A model generated the notes under the pieces. It was not told the DNA's origin. It did not search any database and saw nothing but the letters and a program-made list of their open reading frames with translations. The position numbers were made by a program, and so were the translations under genes. Positions 1-8,448 of a DNA stretch of 64,000 nucleotides are shown here, in pieces. Every line of letters starts with the position of its first letter. Position 1 is the first letter of the stretch. This DNA is from Chloroflexia bacterium SDU3-3 (GTDB taxonomy: Bacteria > Chloroflexota > Chloroflexia > Chloroflexales > Roseiflexaceae): positions 62,001 through 126,000 of the forward strand of contig WBOU01000019.1 in the NCBI GenBank assembly GCA_009268125.1, given 5' to 3'.

Positions 1-338
1 AGGCCGATGACCCGCGCGCCATGTGGCTGCAGCGCCTCGCAGAGGAGCTGGCGCAGTCCTCGGGCAACACCAAGTGGTACGAGATCTCCGAGCGGGTGCG
101 CGCGATCGTGCAGGACTCGAAGCCGCTGCCGGTGAACGTCGACTTCTACTCGGCCTCGGTCTACTACACGCTGGGCATTCCGATCGACCTGTTCACGCCG
201 ATCTTCGCGATCAGCCGCACCTCGGGCTGGACCGCCCATGTGTACGAGCAGTACAGCGACAACCGCCTCATCCGCCCCGAGTCGGAGTACATCGGGCCGA
301 TGAACGTGCCGTATCTGCCGATCAGCGACCGCAAGTAG
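1..338 (+). CDS. gltA: Citrate synthase, C-terminal part (5' end outside window)
   Basis: The reading frame is open from the window edge (first full codon at base 3) and ends at a TAG at 336-338, so only about the last 112 residues are present. The fragment holds the family's C-terminal signature: NVDFYSASVYYTLGIP, whose Asp is the catalytic aspartate of citrate synthases, followed by ISRTSGWTAHVYEQ with the substrate-binding Arg, and RLIRPESEYIGP near the end. The enzyme condenses oxaloacetate and acetyl-CoA to citrate as entry to the TCA cycle in the cytoplasm. A 2-methylcitrate synthase cannot be excluded from this fragment alone. A strong terminator follows 20 bases after the stop. Confidence 0.93.
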   Translation, partial: ADDPRAMWLQRLAEELAQSSGNTKWYEISERVRAIVQDSKPLPVNVDFYSASVYYTLGIPIDLFTPIFAISRTSGWTAHVYEQYSDNRLIRPESEYIGPMNVPYLPISDRK

Positions 339-357
339 CGCTGGCTTTCGTCCCTTG

Positions 358-392
358 GCATGCTCAGGGCTTCGCCCTGGGCATGCTTTTTT
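358..392 (+). terminator. Intrinsic terminator after citrate synthase
   Basis: GCATGCTCAGGGC (358-370) pairs with CCCTGGGCATGC (375-386) around a TTCG tetraloop, followed by six T (387-392). This is a classic rho-independent terminator. Confidence 0.92.
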
Positions 393-416
393 GTGCGCCG
401 CCGCCGCCACTTGGTT

Positions 417-422
417 TATAAT
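417..422 (+). promoter_or_regulatory. -10 promoter element (TATAAT) for the glycosyltransferase gene
   Basis: A perfect TATAAT lies 33 bases upstream of the chosen ATG at 456, directly after the citrate synthase terminator. No convincing -35 box is visible at 16-18 bp spacing. Confidence 0.5.
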
Positions 423-455
423 TGGACCACAAGTATGGGAAACAGAGCTACTGCT

Positions 456-1409
456 ATGAACGAACCGCTAGGCATCTCGCTGGTGTGCACCGTGCGCGAT
501 GAGGCCGACAATATCGCCGCGCTGCTCGACTCGATGCTGGCGCAGAGCTGCCTTCCCGATGAGATCGTGGTGAACGACTGCGGCAGCCGCGACGCCACCG
601 CTGAGATCGTGCAGGGCTATGTGGCGCGGCACCCGCGCGTGCGGCTGGTGCGCGGCGGCACCAACATCCCCTCGGGTCGCAACAACGCCATCCGCCACGC
701 CCGCCACCCGGTGGTGGCCTGCACCGACGCAGGCCTCACGCTAGAGCGCGACTGGCTTGAGCAGATCGTGGCCCCCATCCTGGCCGATCAGGCCGATGTG
801 GTGGGCGGCTTCTTCAAGCCCGCGCCCACCACGCTGTTCGAGACGGCGCTGGGCGCGACCAACTACCGCGATGCGGAAGAGGTCGATGCGGCGACCTTTC
901 TGCCCTTCGGCCAGTCGGTGGCGTTCCGACGCCAGGCCTGGGAGCGCGTGGGCGGCTACCCCGAGTGGGCCAGCCACTGCGAGGATCTGCTGTTCGACTT
1001 CGCGCTCAAGCGCGAGGGCTTCCGCTTCGCGTTCGTGCCGCAGGCGCTGGTCCACTTCCGCCCGCGCGAGTCGATGCGGGCGTTTGCGCGCCAGTATTTC
1101 CTCTACGCGCGGGGCGATGGGCTGGCCAACCTATGGCCGCGCCGCTATGTGCTGCGCTATGGCGCGTACCTGGCCGGGCTGGCGCTGCTGGCGCTCGCGC
1201 CCCGGCGGCCCTGGCTGCTGGGGCTGCTGGGCCTGGGCGCGGCGGGCTACTGCCGCGCGCCCGCCCGCCGCCTGCTGCGCCGCGCGCCCGAGCTGGGGCC
1301 AGGGCAGCGCGCCGCAGCCCTGGCGCTTATCCCGTGCATCCGCGTGGTGGGCGATCTGGCCAAGATGGCGGGCTACCCCGTGGGCGTCTGGCGGCGGCTG
1401 CGTCGATAA
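456..1409 (+). CDS. Family 2 glycosyltransferase with C-terminal membrane segment
   Basis: A 317-residue GT-A type glycosyltransferase. The N-terminus has the GT2 nucleotide-sugar fold: LVCTVRDEADNIAALLDSM (residues about 6-24), VNDCGSRDATAEI, and a DxD-like TDAG near residue 90. SHCEDLLFDFALKREGFRF around residue 170 corresponds to the acceptor-side ED motif. Hydrophobic residues about 235-275 (LAGLALLALAPRRPWLLG) form one or two C-terminal membrane segments, so it probably acts at the cytoplasmic face of the membrane on polysaccharide or glycolipid. The ATG at 456 is preferred over the ATG at 435 because the domain begins directly after it. The substrate cannot be told. Its neighbour galT makes activated hexoses, which fits. 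Confidence 0.85.
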   Translation: MNEPLGISLVCTVRDEADNIAALLDSMLAQSCLPDEIVVNDCGSRDATAEIVQGYVARHPRVRLVRGGTNIPSGRNNAIRHARHPVVACTDAGLTLERDWLEQIVAPILADQADVVGGFFKPAPTTLFETALGATNYRDAEEVDAATFLPFGQSVAFRRQAWERVGGYPEWASHCEDLLFDFALKREGFRFAFVPQALVHFRPRESMRAFARQYFLYARGDGLANLWPRRYVLRYGAYLAGLALLALAPRRPWLLGLLGLGAAGYCRAPARRLLRRAPELGPGQRAAALALIPCIRVVGDLAKMAGYPVGVWRRLRR

Positions 1410-1567
1410 TTCTCCACGCAGAAAAGCGCAACACGCCGCATCGCTATGGGTTTTGCGGCTATACTTTGATAGGGCATCGTGTTTGGGTCGTGAAGATGGC
1501 CTGCGCGTGGCTTGGGCATCGTTGCCACATGCCCGTATGATTGTTCGGCGAAGAAAAGGTTCCTGCA

Positions 1568-2614
1568 ATGACACAGTTCAACATGGATGATCACCCGCAC
1601 CGACGCTACAACCCGCTCAGCCGCGAGTGGGTGCTTGTATCGCCGCATCGCACCAAGCGCCCCTGGCAGGGCCAGGTGGAGCCTCCTTCGCTGGAGGACC
1701 GCCCCTCCTATGATCCAAAGTGCTATCTCTGCCCTGGAAATGTGCGCCTGAATGGCGAGCTGACCCCGGCCTACGACAAGACCTTTGTCTTCACCAACGA
1801 TTTTGCCGCGCTGCTGCCCGACACGCCCGATGGCACGCTGGAGCAGGGCCTGCTGCGCGCCGAGAGCGAGCGTGGCACCGCTCGCGTGGTCTGCTTCTCG
1901 CCCCGCCACGACCTGACGCTGGCCGAGATCGATCTAGACACGCTGTCGGCGGTGGTGGATGTGTGGGCCGAGCAGTACCTGGAGCTGGGCGCGCGCCCGG
2001 ACATCGGCCACGTGCAGATTTTTGAGAACCGCGGCGCGATGATGGGCTCCTCCATCCCGCACCCGCACGGCCAGATCTGGGCGCAGCAGCACGTGCCGCT
2101 GCATGTGCAGCGCGAGATCGAGTCGCAGGCCGAGTACTTTGCCGCCAACGGTCGCTCGCTGCTGGCCGACTACCTGGCCCAGGAGCTGGCGCTGGGCGAG
2201 CGCGTGGTGTGCGAGAACGATCACTTTGTGGCGCTGGTGCCGTTCTGGGCGGTCTGGCCATTTGAGACGCTGGTGATCAGCCGCCGCCACGTGGGCGCGA
2301 TCCCCGACCTGGATGCACAGGAGCGGCGCGGGCTGGCCGATATCTTCAAGCGGCTGACGGCGCGCTACGACAACCTGTTCAGCACCTCGTTCCCCTACAG
2401 CATGGGCTTCCACCAGCGCCCCACCGACGGCGGCGCCTACGATGGGCTGCACCTGCACGCCCACTTCTACCCGCCGCTGCTGCGCTCGGCCACCGTGCGC
2501 AAGTTCATGGTGGGCTACGAGCTGCTGGCCGAGCCGCAGCGCGATATCACCCCCGAGCAGGCCGCCGAGCGGCTACGCGCCCTCTCCGAGGTGCACTACC
2601 GCCAGGCCAAGTAG
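1568..2614 (+). CDS. galT: Galactose-1-phosphate uridylyltransferase
   Basis: A 348-residue protein. It exchanges UMP between UDP-glucose and galactose-1-phosphate in the Leloir pathway (cytoplasm). The catalytic H-P-H triad is at residues 165-167 ([11 protein letters not shown]), with His167 the expected nucleophile that becomes uridylylated. C52 and C55 (CYLCPGN) match the zinc-binding cysteines of the E. coli enzyme, and the length equals the family norm. An ATG 27 bases upstream is in frame, but the one at 1568 has a purine-rich SD (GAAGAAAAGG) in front and starts [17 protein letters not shown] as in other GalTs. A TATACT at 1460-1465 is a possible -10. No galK or galE is adjacent. Confidence 0.95.
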   Translation: MTQFNMDDHPHRRYNPLSREWVLVSPHRTKRPWQGQVEPPSLEDRPSYDPKCYLCPGNVRLNGELTPAYDKTFVFTNDFAALLPDTPDGTLEQGLLRAESERGTARVVCFSPRHDLTLAEIDLDTLSAVVDVWAEQYLELGARPDIGHVQIFENRGAMMGSSIPHPHGQIWAQQHVPLHVQREIESQAEYFAANGRSLLADYLAQELALGERVVCENDHFVALVPFWAVWPFETLVISRRHVGAIPDLDAQERRGLADIFKRLTARYDNLFSTSFPYSMGFHQRPTDGGAYDGLHLHAHFYPPLLRSATVRKFMVGYELLAEPQRDITPEQAAERLRALSEVHYRQAK

Positions 2615-2637
2615 CGCTTCCCATTCCCCTGAAACAC

Positions 2638-2673
2638 AGCAGGCCCGCGCCACCATAGTGGCGCGGGCCTGCT
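2638..2673. terminator. Bidirectional hairpin between convergent genes
   Basis: A perfect 16-bp inverted repeat (2638-2653 with 2658-2673, loop CATA) sits between the converging galT and the small membrane protein gene. There is no immediate T-run, so efficiency is uncertain. Confidence 0.7.
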
Positions 2674-2704
2674 GGCCGTCGCGTTCTTTCCCATCGTCTA
2701 TAGG

Positions 2705-2953
2705 CTACTTCCCGAACAGCGAGCGGCGCGTCAGCGGGTGTAGACCGAGCGTGAGCGCTGCGACCAGGAAGAGCAGAATGCCCAGGCTCCACTCGTCGCC
2801 AGCGGCGCTGGTGAAGAAGCTTAGCCCGGCAGTCATTGCGGTAGCAGTGGTGCCGATGACGAGATCGACAGCGGATGGGGCCTTGTGCTGCACCAGCGCC
2901 TTCGCGTAGGCGGCAATCGCAAGGCTGGCAAGGAACAGAATAACGATCTGCAT
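2705..2953 (-). CDS. Small two-helix membrane protein, function unknown
   Basis: 82 residues. The start is fixed by a perfect AGGAGG box in front of the ATG (bases 2951-2953). Two hydrophobic segments are visible: MQIVILFLASLAIAAYAKAL at the N-terminus and LGILLFLVAALTLGLHPL near the C-terminus, joined by a short loop containing VIGTTATAMTAGLSFF, which may form a third. The tail LTRRSLFGK is basic, suggesting it lies inside. I do not recognise the family. It is transcribed alone, converging with galT. Confidence 0.7.
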   Translation of the reverse strand: MQIVILFLASLAIAAYAKALVQHKAPSAVDLVIGTTATAMTAGLSFFTSAAGDEWSLGILLFLVAALTLGLHPLTRRSLFGK

Positions 2954-3064
2954 TGTGTCCTCCTCGTGAATTGGAACAGATCGCATATTCATGTACGCAA
3001 AATAATGTGCTTTGTCGCACATAGTTTGCTGATCTCACCAAGCGCTCATCCGAGGAAATAGATC

Positions 3065-3112
3065 AAAAAAAGCTGCAGTACTACTTTTGATAGTACCGCA
3101 GCTGGCTTTTTC
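3065..3112 (-). terminator. Terminator of the M14 peptidase gene (possibly bidirectional)
   Basis: GCTGCAGTACTA (3072-3083) pairs with TAGTACCGCAGC (3091-3102) with one mismatch. On the minus strand a run of seven T follows (A-run at 3065-3071), and on the plus strand GGCTTTTT follows. Confidence 0.85.
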
Positions 3113-3156
3113 ATGGCTGATTGATGCAGCTGCAAGGCCGAGCGCCAGCAGCGCCC

Positions 3157-4485
3157 CTAGCGCATCTGGAAGGGCTGGTCGGGCGAGCGCAGCGTGGGCG
3201 CGGCCTGGGCCAGCCAGCCGAGCGGCTGGGGCTCGACCGCGCCGCTGCCTGGGTCGATGGTGAGCATGCCGCGCTCGAAGCGCTGGGCCTGGCGCGGCTG
3301 GCCGTCGGGCATGGGCAGCGTGTAGGCCTCGCTGATCGGCGCGCCGTAGACGCGCTCGCCATCGGCGCGCTGCCACGCCGCCAAGAACGTACCCGCGAGG
3401 TTGTGGCCTGCCGCCGCGAAGTAGCGCCCGCTGCCGTCGTCGGCCACGGCTGGCTCGGCCCCCAGGTACTGGCTGCCCAGCGCGGCGGGCTGCACCAGCT
3501 GGGGTGTGTCGGCCTGGTCGGGGCGTAGCTCCAGCACGGCGTTGGCGAAGGTCTGCCGCGTCACCCCGCCCTGCTGCGTGGCTGGCCCCAGCGGCTCGCC
3601 GAAGCGCTCGGCCCCGCCGTAGGCCCGCCAGAAGCGCCAGATCGGCTCGGGCATAGCGAACCCGGCCTCGCGGCGGTCCTGCGACAGCGGCATGATGTCC
3701 TCGGCCTGGGCAAGCACGGCCTTCAGCCCCGCGAGGTTCTGGTCGAACTCGGGCAGCTCGCCCGTCACCAGCTCGGGGGTGATGGCGGCGATGCCCATGC
3801 TGCCCGCCCAGTCGTTCATCGAGCCGGTGATGCGGTATTTATCCCAGAAGCGGCTATAGACATAATCTGCACCTTTGGCATACACCTGGGCCATCAGAAT
3901 GGATGGCTGGTGCTCGCAGGTGGAGGGGAAGACCAGGCCCGCATTGCTGTGGATGAAGATCGCGCCCTGGGCGTCCAGCAGGAAGCTGCGCAGCACACGG
4001 TTCTCGACCTCGGAGTCGGGGTAGGGGCCGCCGGTCTCGGAGACCACGCCGTAGGCCCCCTCGACAGTGGTGCTCCAGTCGTCCTCGGCGCAGGAATTCA
4101 TGAGCGTATTCATGTTGCGGTTCAGGTCCACCCAGCGGGCGTTGAACCGCGAGCCGAGCGCGAGGCCGTCGGGGTTGATCGAGGGGATGAGGTAGAGCCG
4201 CACCGATGCGGGGATCTCGTCGGGGTGGGCGCGGAAGTAGTCGATCAGCATGGTGGTGAGCACGTGGGTGTTGGCCTCTGGCCCGCCGTGGGTATCGCCC
4301 ACCACCACCAGCTTGCGCGGGCCATCGCCAAAGCGGATGGCGGTGATCGGGCGGCCCTCGCCCGATGCGCCGATGGTTATCTCGTGCCCGGCGTCCTGCG
4401 CGCGCAGCGGGCTGGGGGCGGCGGTGGCCGCCAGCGCCGCCAGCAGCGCACACCCAGCGCCGAGCATGCGTTTGAAAAGTGTCAT
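3157..4485 (-). CDS. Secreted M14-family zinc carboxypeptidase with C-terminal W/GG/FG repeats
   Basis: 442 residues. A signal peptide covers residues 1-29 (basic start, LAALAATAAPSPLRAQ). The M14 metal site is visible: His66 and Glu70 in GDTHGGPEAN, the substrate Arg in NARWVDLNRN (residues 116-124), the third zinc ligand His179 in IFIHSNAG, and a catalytic Glu candidate at 238 (TPELVTGELPEF). The H-x3-E spacing differs from the textbook HxxE. It should remove C-terminal residues from peptides or cell-wall fragments outside the membrane. Residues about 268-430 carry repeats of the type FWRAYGGAERFGEPL and QRFERGMLTIDP, also present in the glycoside hydrolase at 22480-24270. It is monocistronic, with its own terminator. 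Confidence 0.85.
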   Translation of the reverse strand: MTLFKRMLGAGCALLAALAATAAPSPLRAQDAGHEITIGASGEGRPITAIRFGDGPRKLVVVGDTHGGPEANTHVLTTMLIDYFRAHPDEIPASVRLYLIPSINPDGLALGSRFNARWVDLNRNMNTLMNSCAEDDWSTTVEGAYGVVSETGGPYPDSEVENRVLRSFLLDAQGAIFIHSNAGLVFPSTCEHQPSILMAQVYAKGADYVYSRFWDKYRITGSMNDWAGSMGIAAITPELVTGELPEFDQNLAGLKAVLAQAEDIMPLSQDRREAGFAMPEPIWRFWRAYGGAERFGEPLGPATQQGGVTRQTFANAVLELRPDQADTPQLVQPAALGSQYLGAEPAVADDGSGRYFAAAGHNLAGTFLAAWQRADGERVYGAPISEAYTLPMPDGQPRQAQRFERGMLTIDPGSGAVEPQPLGWLAQAAPTLRSPDQPFQMR

Positions 4486-4712
4486 GTCGTGTTGTCCTGA
4501 GCATTGGTTCCGTGGCGATTATACCAGAACTGAATCTGACTATCGGGCTTTGGCGGGTGCGACCAGAATCTGATCGCTTTCTCCACTATTTGTATGGCAG
4601 ATCTTCATAAGTGCTTCACAGTTTTTTTCTATGATACAGGCAAGCGAGAAATGAATATGAGCGGCAGCCGCCGCTTGCGGAATGCAGAACAATCATCACA
4701 AGGAGCACGACA

Positions 4713-5237
4713 ATGGAGCGGGAACGGAAACTTGGCTGGATCGCGATCGCCATCGGCACGGTGGCGCTGCTGGTGGCGCTGAGCAGCCAGTTTAGCCTCT
4801 GGCGCATGCAGCATGGCATGATGGCGGGCCGTATGGGCGGCATGCACGCACAGTTCCAGCAGAATGATCAGGGCGGGCGCGGCTGGAAGAACCCGCAGGG
4901 CCAGGGCCAGCAGGCCCAGCCGGGCGGGCGCGGCTGGCAGCACCCGCAGGCCCCGGCCCAGCCGGATGAGTCGGGTCAGTTCCAGGCGCAGCAGTATGGG
5001 CCGCGCGGCGGCGGGTTCTTTGGCCGTGGGCCATTTGGTGGGTTTGGCCTGTTCAAGCTGGGCATGCTGGCCGCCCTGTTCAAGCTCGGCCTGCTGGCGC
5101 TGGCGATCTTCCTGGTGGTGAAGTGGCTGAACAAGCGCCGCCAGCCCGCCGCCGCTCCGGTGGCCCCAGCCGCGCCCGCCGCCGCCGCGCCGCCGAGCGA
5201 GGAGCCGCCCTACACCAACGAGACGCGCAACCTCTAG
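4713..5237 (+). CDS. Membrane protein with Gln/Gly/Pro-rich central region, function unknown
   Basis: 174 residues starting after AAGGAG. Residues about 8-28 (GWIAIAIGTVALLVALSSQF) form a first membrane segment, followed by a Met-rich stretch and a low-complexity region rich in Gln, Gly, Trp and Pro with imperfect repeats of GGRGWxxPQxxxQ (residues about 50-95). A second hydrophobic segment lies at about 108-136 (LFKLGMLAALFKLGLLALAIFLVV), ending in a basic patch and a Pro/Ala tail. It lies directly upstream of a response regulator and histidine kinase and may be a target or sensor partner. That link rests only on position (92-base gap). Confidence 0.75.
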   Translation: MERERKLGWIAIAIGTVALLVALSSQFSLWRMQHGMMAGRMGGMHAQFQQNDQGGRGWKNPQGQGQQAQPGGRGWQHPQAPAQPDESGQFQAQQYGPRGGGFFGRGPFGGFGLFKLGMLAALFKLGLLALAIFLVVKWLNKRRQPAAAPVAPAAPAAAAPPSEEPPYTNETRNL

Positions 5238-5329
5238 CGCCAGGCGCGTGCTATGATGGATGCAGGAGCGATGGCCAGGGAGCGCTGCTCTCTGGCCATT
5301 GTGGGTGATTGTAGAGAGGAAGATGTGCC

Positions 5330-6049
5330 GTGGCAACACGAACGCTGCTGGTGGTGGATGACGAGCCTGCGATCGCCGCGATCGCCCGCGACTACCTGGC
5401 GCAGGCCGGGTTTCGCGTGCTGGTGGCGGGCGACGGCGCTGCGGCGCTGCGCCTGGCCCGCAGCGAGTCGCCCGCGCTGATGGTGCTAGACCTGATGCTG
5501 CCGGAGATCGACGGGCTAGATGTCATCCGCGCGCTGCGGGCCGACCCGGCCACCCGCTCGCTGCCGGTGATCATGCTGACCGCGCGGGTGGGCGAGGCCG
5601 ACCGCGTGGCCGGGCTGGAGCTGGGGGCCGACGACTACATCGTGAAGCCGTTCAGCCCGCGCGAGCTGGTGGCGCGGGTGCGCGCGGTGCTGCGCCGCAC
5701 CGCAGGCGAGGAGCAGGCCAGCGGCGCGCTGACGGCGGGCGATCTGGTGATCGACTTCCCGCGACGCAGCGTGCGGCGGGGCGGTGCTGCCATCGACCTG
5801 ACGGCCACCGAGTTCGATGTGCTAGCCATCCTCGCTCGTGAGGCAGGCCGCCCGTTCACCCGCACCCGGCTGATTGAGCTGGTCTATGACACGGCCTACG
5901 CTGGCTTCGACCGCACGATCGACGCCCATATCAAGAATCTGCGCCGCAAGATCGAGCCAGACCCACGGGTGCCGACCTACATCCTCACCGTCTACGGGAT
6001 CGGCTACAAATTTACCGAGGATGTCGCCGCCTCACCAGTGGCGGAGTGA
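5330..6049 (+). CDS. OmpR/PhoB-family response regulator
   Basis: 239 residues with a GTG start behind GAGAGGAAG. The receiver domain (residues 1-120) has the acidic pair DDE at 10-12, the phospho-acceptor Asp54 (VLDLMLPE) and Lys106 (IVKPFSP). The winged-helix DNA-binding domain (about 130-232) ends with the typical IDAHIKNLRRKIEPDP and VYGIGYKF. It should activate or repress transcription when phosphorylated by the kinase encoded next, whose gene starts 8 bases after this stop; the two are surely co-transcribed. Targets are not evident. Confidence 0.95.
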   Translation: MATRTLLVVDDEPAIAAIARDYLAQAGFRVLVAGDGAAALRLARSESPALMVLDLMLPEIDGLDVIRALRADPATRSLPVIMLTARVGEADRVAGLELGADDYIVKPFSPRELVARVRAVLRRTAGEEQASGALTAGDLVIDFPRRSVRRGGAAIDLTATEFDVLAILAREAGRPFTRTRLIELVYDTAYAGFDRTIDAHIKNLRRKIEPDPRVPTYILTVYGIGYKFTEDVAASPVAE

Positions 6050-6057
6050 GGAGCCCT

Positions 6058-7419
6058 ATGCGCCCACCGATTTTCTGGACCCTGCTGGCCTCGTTCGCGC
6101 TGGTGATCCTGATCGGCATCTGCGGCATGGTCGGCTTTGTCACGCTGGCGGCCAGCGGCGTGTGGCAGCCCGCCGCCGTGCGCGAGCAGATCGGCAAGAA
6201 CCAGCGGATGTACGGCGAGGTGCTGGGTGATTTCTACGTGGCGAACGGCAAATCGTGGGATGGCATCGAGGGGCGGATCGATCAGTTTCTGGTGGTGAAA
6301 CATGGCGACTACGTGATCGTGGACACCAGCGGCAATGTTGTGGCGGGCGACTCAAGCATTGTGCCGGTGGTGAGCGGGCGTCGCCCGGGCCGCAATATTG
6401 CCATCCTGGCGCAGGGCAAGCAGATCGGCACGCTGGCCTTCCGCATGGGCAAAGACCAGAGCGAGCTGCTGCAGCCGCAGACCACCTTCCGCGCCGTGGC
6501 CCGCAGCTTTGTGCTGGCCGCGCTGCTGCTGCTGGGCTTCCTGCTGCTGCTGGCGGTGCTGCTCTCGCGCTGGCTGGCCCGCCCGGTGCGCGGCGTCACC
6601 AGCGCGGCGCTGCTGGTGGCCGGGGGCCAGCTGGACACCCAGGTGGCCGGGGCGCGGGTGCGCGAGCTGGATGATCTGGCCAGCGCCTTCAACACCATGG
6701 CCCGCTCGCTGAGCGACGCCGACCGCCAGCGCCGCCAGCTGACCGCCGACGTGGCCCACGAGCTGCGCACGCCGCTGTCGATCATCAAGGGGCGGCTGGA
6801 GGGCGTGCAGGATGGCATCTACCAGGCCACGCCCGAGCAGATCGGCCAGCTGCTGGATGAGACGGCGCTGCTGGAGCGGCTGATCGAGGATCTGCGCGTG
6901 CTGGCCTTGGCCGAGGCGGGCCAACTGCCGCTCTACCGCGAGCCGATGGACCCCACAGATCTGCTGGCGGCGGCGCGCGCCTCGTTCGCCGCGCAGGCCG
7001 CCGAGCGGCAGATCGCGCTCTCCTATGAGGCGGCGGACGACCTGCCGCTGATCGACATCGACCCCCAGCGCATGCAGCAGGTGCTGGGCAACCTGCTGGC
7101 CAATGCGCTGCGCCACACCCCGGCTGGCGGCAGCGTGGGGCTGCGCGCCGAGCTGCGCGGCGGGGGCAAGGGCCAGCCGCCCAGCGTGGCGATCAGCGTG
7201 CGCGACACCGGCGCGGGCATCGCCCCCGACGACCTGGCGCATATCTTCGAGCGCTTCTGGCGGGCCGACCAGGCGCGCACGCGCGGCACGGGCGGCACCG
7301 GCCTGGGGCTGGCGATCGCCCGCCAGATCGTGGTGGCCCACGGCGGCGACATCAGCGCCGAGAGCGAGCGCGGCGCGGGCACATGCCTCACCATCACGCT
7401 GCCCGCCCTGGCCGACTAG
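6058..7419 (+). CDS. Membrane sensor histidine kinase (BaeS-like)
   Basis: 453 residues. The ATG at 6058 is preferred because GAGGAG lies just before it; a GTG at 6046 would overlap the regulator stop by 4 bases. Layout: transmembrane 1 (about 5-30), an extracytoplasmic sensor of about 110 residues, transmembrane 2 (about 148-170), HAMP (about 172-225), a HisKA domain with phospho-acceptor His234 (DVAHELRTPLS), and an HATPase domain with N box (LGNLLANALRHTP), G1 (VRDTGAGI), F box (IFERFWR) and G2 (GTGLGLAI). It autophosphorylates and passes phosphate to the regulator upstream. The stimulus is unknown. Its stop codon overlaps the stop of the convergent acetyltransferase gene. Confidence 0.95.
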   Translation: MRPPIFWTLLASFALVILIGICGMVGFVTLAASGVWQPAAVREQIGKNQRMYGEVLGDFYVANGKSWDGIEGRIDQFLVVKHGDYVIVDTSGNVVAGDSSIVPVVSGRRPGRNIAILAQGKQIGTLAFRMGKDQSELLQPQTTFRAVARSFVLAALLLLGFLLLLAVLLSRWLARPVRGVTSAALLVAGGQLDTQVAGARVRELDDLASAFNTMARSLSDADRQRRQLTADVAHELRTPLSIIKGRLEGVQDGIYQATPEQIGQLLDETALLERLIEDLRVLALAEAGQLPLYREPMDPTDLLAAARASFAAQAAERQIALSYEAADDLPLIDIDPQRMQQVLGNLLANALRHTPAGGSVGLRAELRGGGKGQPPSVAISVRDTGAGIAPDDLAHIFERFWRADQARTRGTGGTGLGLAIARQIVVAHGGDISAESERGAGTCLTITLPALAD

Positions 7420-8285
7420 AGCGCCAGCGACATCTCGAATTGGCTGTCGGTCTCCACAAAGCCGCGCCGCAGGTAGGCGCTGATCAGCGGGCTTTCGGCT
7501 GGCTCGTTCACGCTGCCGATGTGGGGGTAGCGGCTCTGCAGCGCCTCTAGCAGCGGCAGCGCGTCCTCAGGGGTGAGCGCGGCCAGGTCAAGGATGCGGG
7601 CCTCGTTCCCGTGGTAGCGGTAGATAAGGTAGGCGGTGGGGTGCTGGGGGTGTCCCAGCACCAGCCCACTGGTGCCGGTGCGCACCAGCAGGCTGGCCAG
7701 ATCGCGCTGCCACGCCGAGGCCACCGTGTGCAGCCGCGCGAAGTGGGGCAGCAGCGCGGCGGGGGGCAGCTCGGTCACGCCGTTGGCGGGCAGGCTGGCA
7801 TAGAGCAGCGGTACCGCGGGCCAGTCGGCTGGGTCTTCGCCCGCCCTGCGCTCGGCCCACTCGAAGATCTGCAGCCGCCGCGCGATCTGTAGCCCCGCGC
7901 TCTGGTAGGTGCGGATGGCGCGCTCGTTGCGGGTCAGCACCTCCAGCCCGAACTGCCTGGCCCCGCACACCCGCGCCTGATCGATCAGGGCGCTCACCAC
8001 GCGCTGCGCCAGCCCCTGCCCGCGATACTCGGGGAAGACCCCCAGCCCGCCGCACCAGGCACGCTCGCCGCGCAGCCCCAGCACGCCCATGGCGCATGGC
8101 GTGTAGTCATCTAGCAGCACCTGCGAGCGGTGGAAGTCGATCTGCTCGGTGCGGGCGCGCTCGGCCAGCAGGGGCGCGGTGGTGATGCCGGGGTAGTAGT
8201 AGCCCTCGAAGGCGCGGGTGAAGATCTCGGCGAAGTCCTCAAGCGAGTAGCTGGCGGCGGAGACGAAGCTGAAACTGGCGGCCAT
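7416..8285 (-). CDS. GNAT-family N-acetyltransferase
   Basis: 289 residues from the ATG at 8283-8285. A TTG five codons upstream is possible, but neither has a clear SD. The acetyl-CoA binding motif A is clear: GGLGVFPEYRGQGLAQRVV (residues about 80-98), followed by a helix and LEVLTRNERAIRTYQSAG typical of GNATs. The C-terminal half (about 150-289) looks like a second, degenerate GNAT-like domain, as in two-domain members. The acceptor substrate cannot be predicted. The final 4 bases overlap the 3' end of the histidine kinase gene on the other strand. Confidence 0.85.
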   Translation of the reverse strand: MAASFSFVSAASYSLEDFAEIFTRAFEGYYYPGITTAPLLAERARTEQIDFHRSQVLLDDYTPCAMGVLGLRGERAWCGGLGVFPEYRGQGLAQRVVSALIDQARVCGARQFGLEVLTRNERAIRTYQSAGLQIARRLQIFEWAERRAGEDPADWPAVPLLYASLPANGVTELPPAALLPHFARLHTVASAWQRDLASLLVRTGTSGLVLGHPQHPTAYLIYRYHGNEARILDLAALTPEDALPLLEALQSRYPHIGSVNEPAESPLISAYLRRGFVETDSQFEMSLAL

Positions 8286-8372
8286 GGGCGGTGCTCTCAA
8301 TCGCTAGGCGGGCACGGCAGGCGGGCCATACCCCAGAGTACCAGCGCATTGTAGCATTCCCCTGCGGCGCTA

Positions 8373-8381
8373 TGGTATACT
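8373..8381 (+). promoter_or_regulatory. Extended -10 promoter (TGGTATACT) of the sortase gene
   Basis: TGG-TATACT matches an extended -10 element 67 bases before the GTG start. No -35 box is obvious, as expected for the extended -10 type. The same string recurs at 33846-33854. Confidence 0.6.
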
Positions 8382-8448
8382 CCCCTTGCCCGATCCGGCC
8401 CTGCGCCGCATCCTACCGACCTTTTCTGCCGCCCAGGAGGAACCCCAC

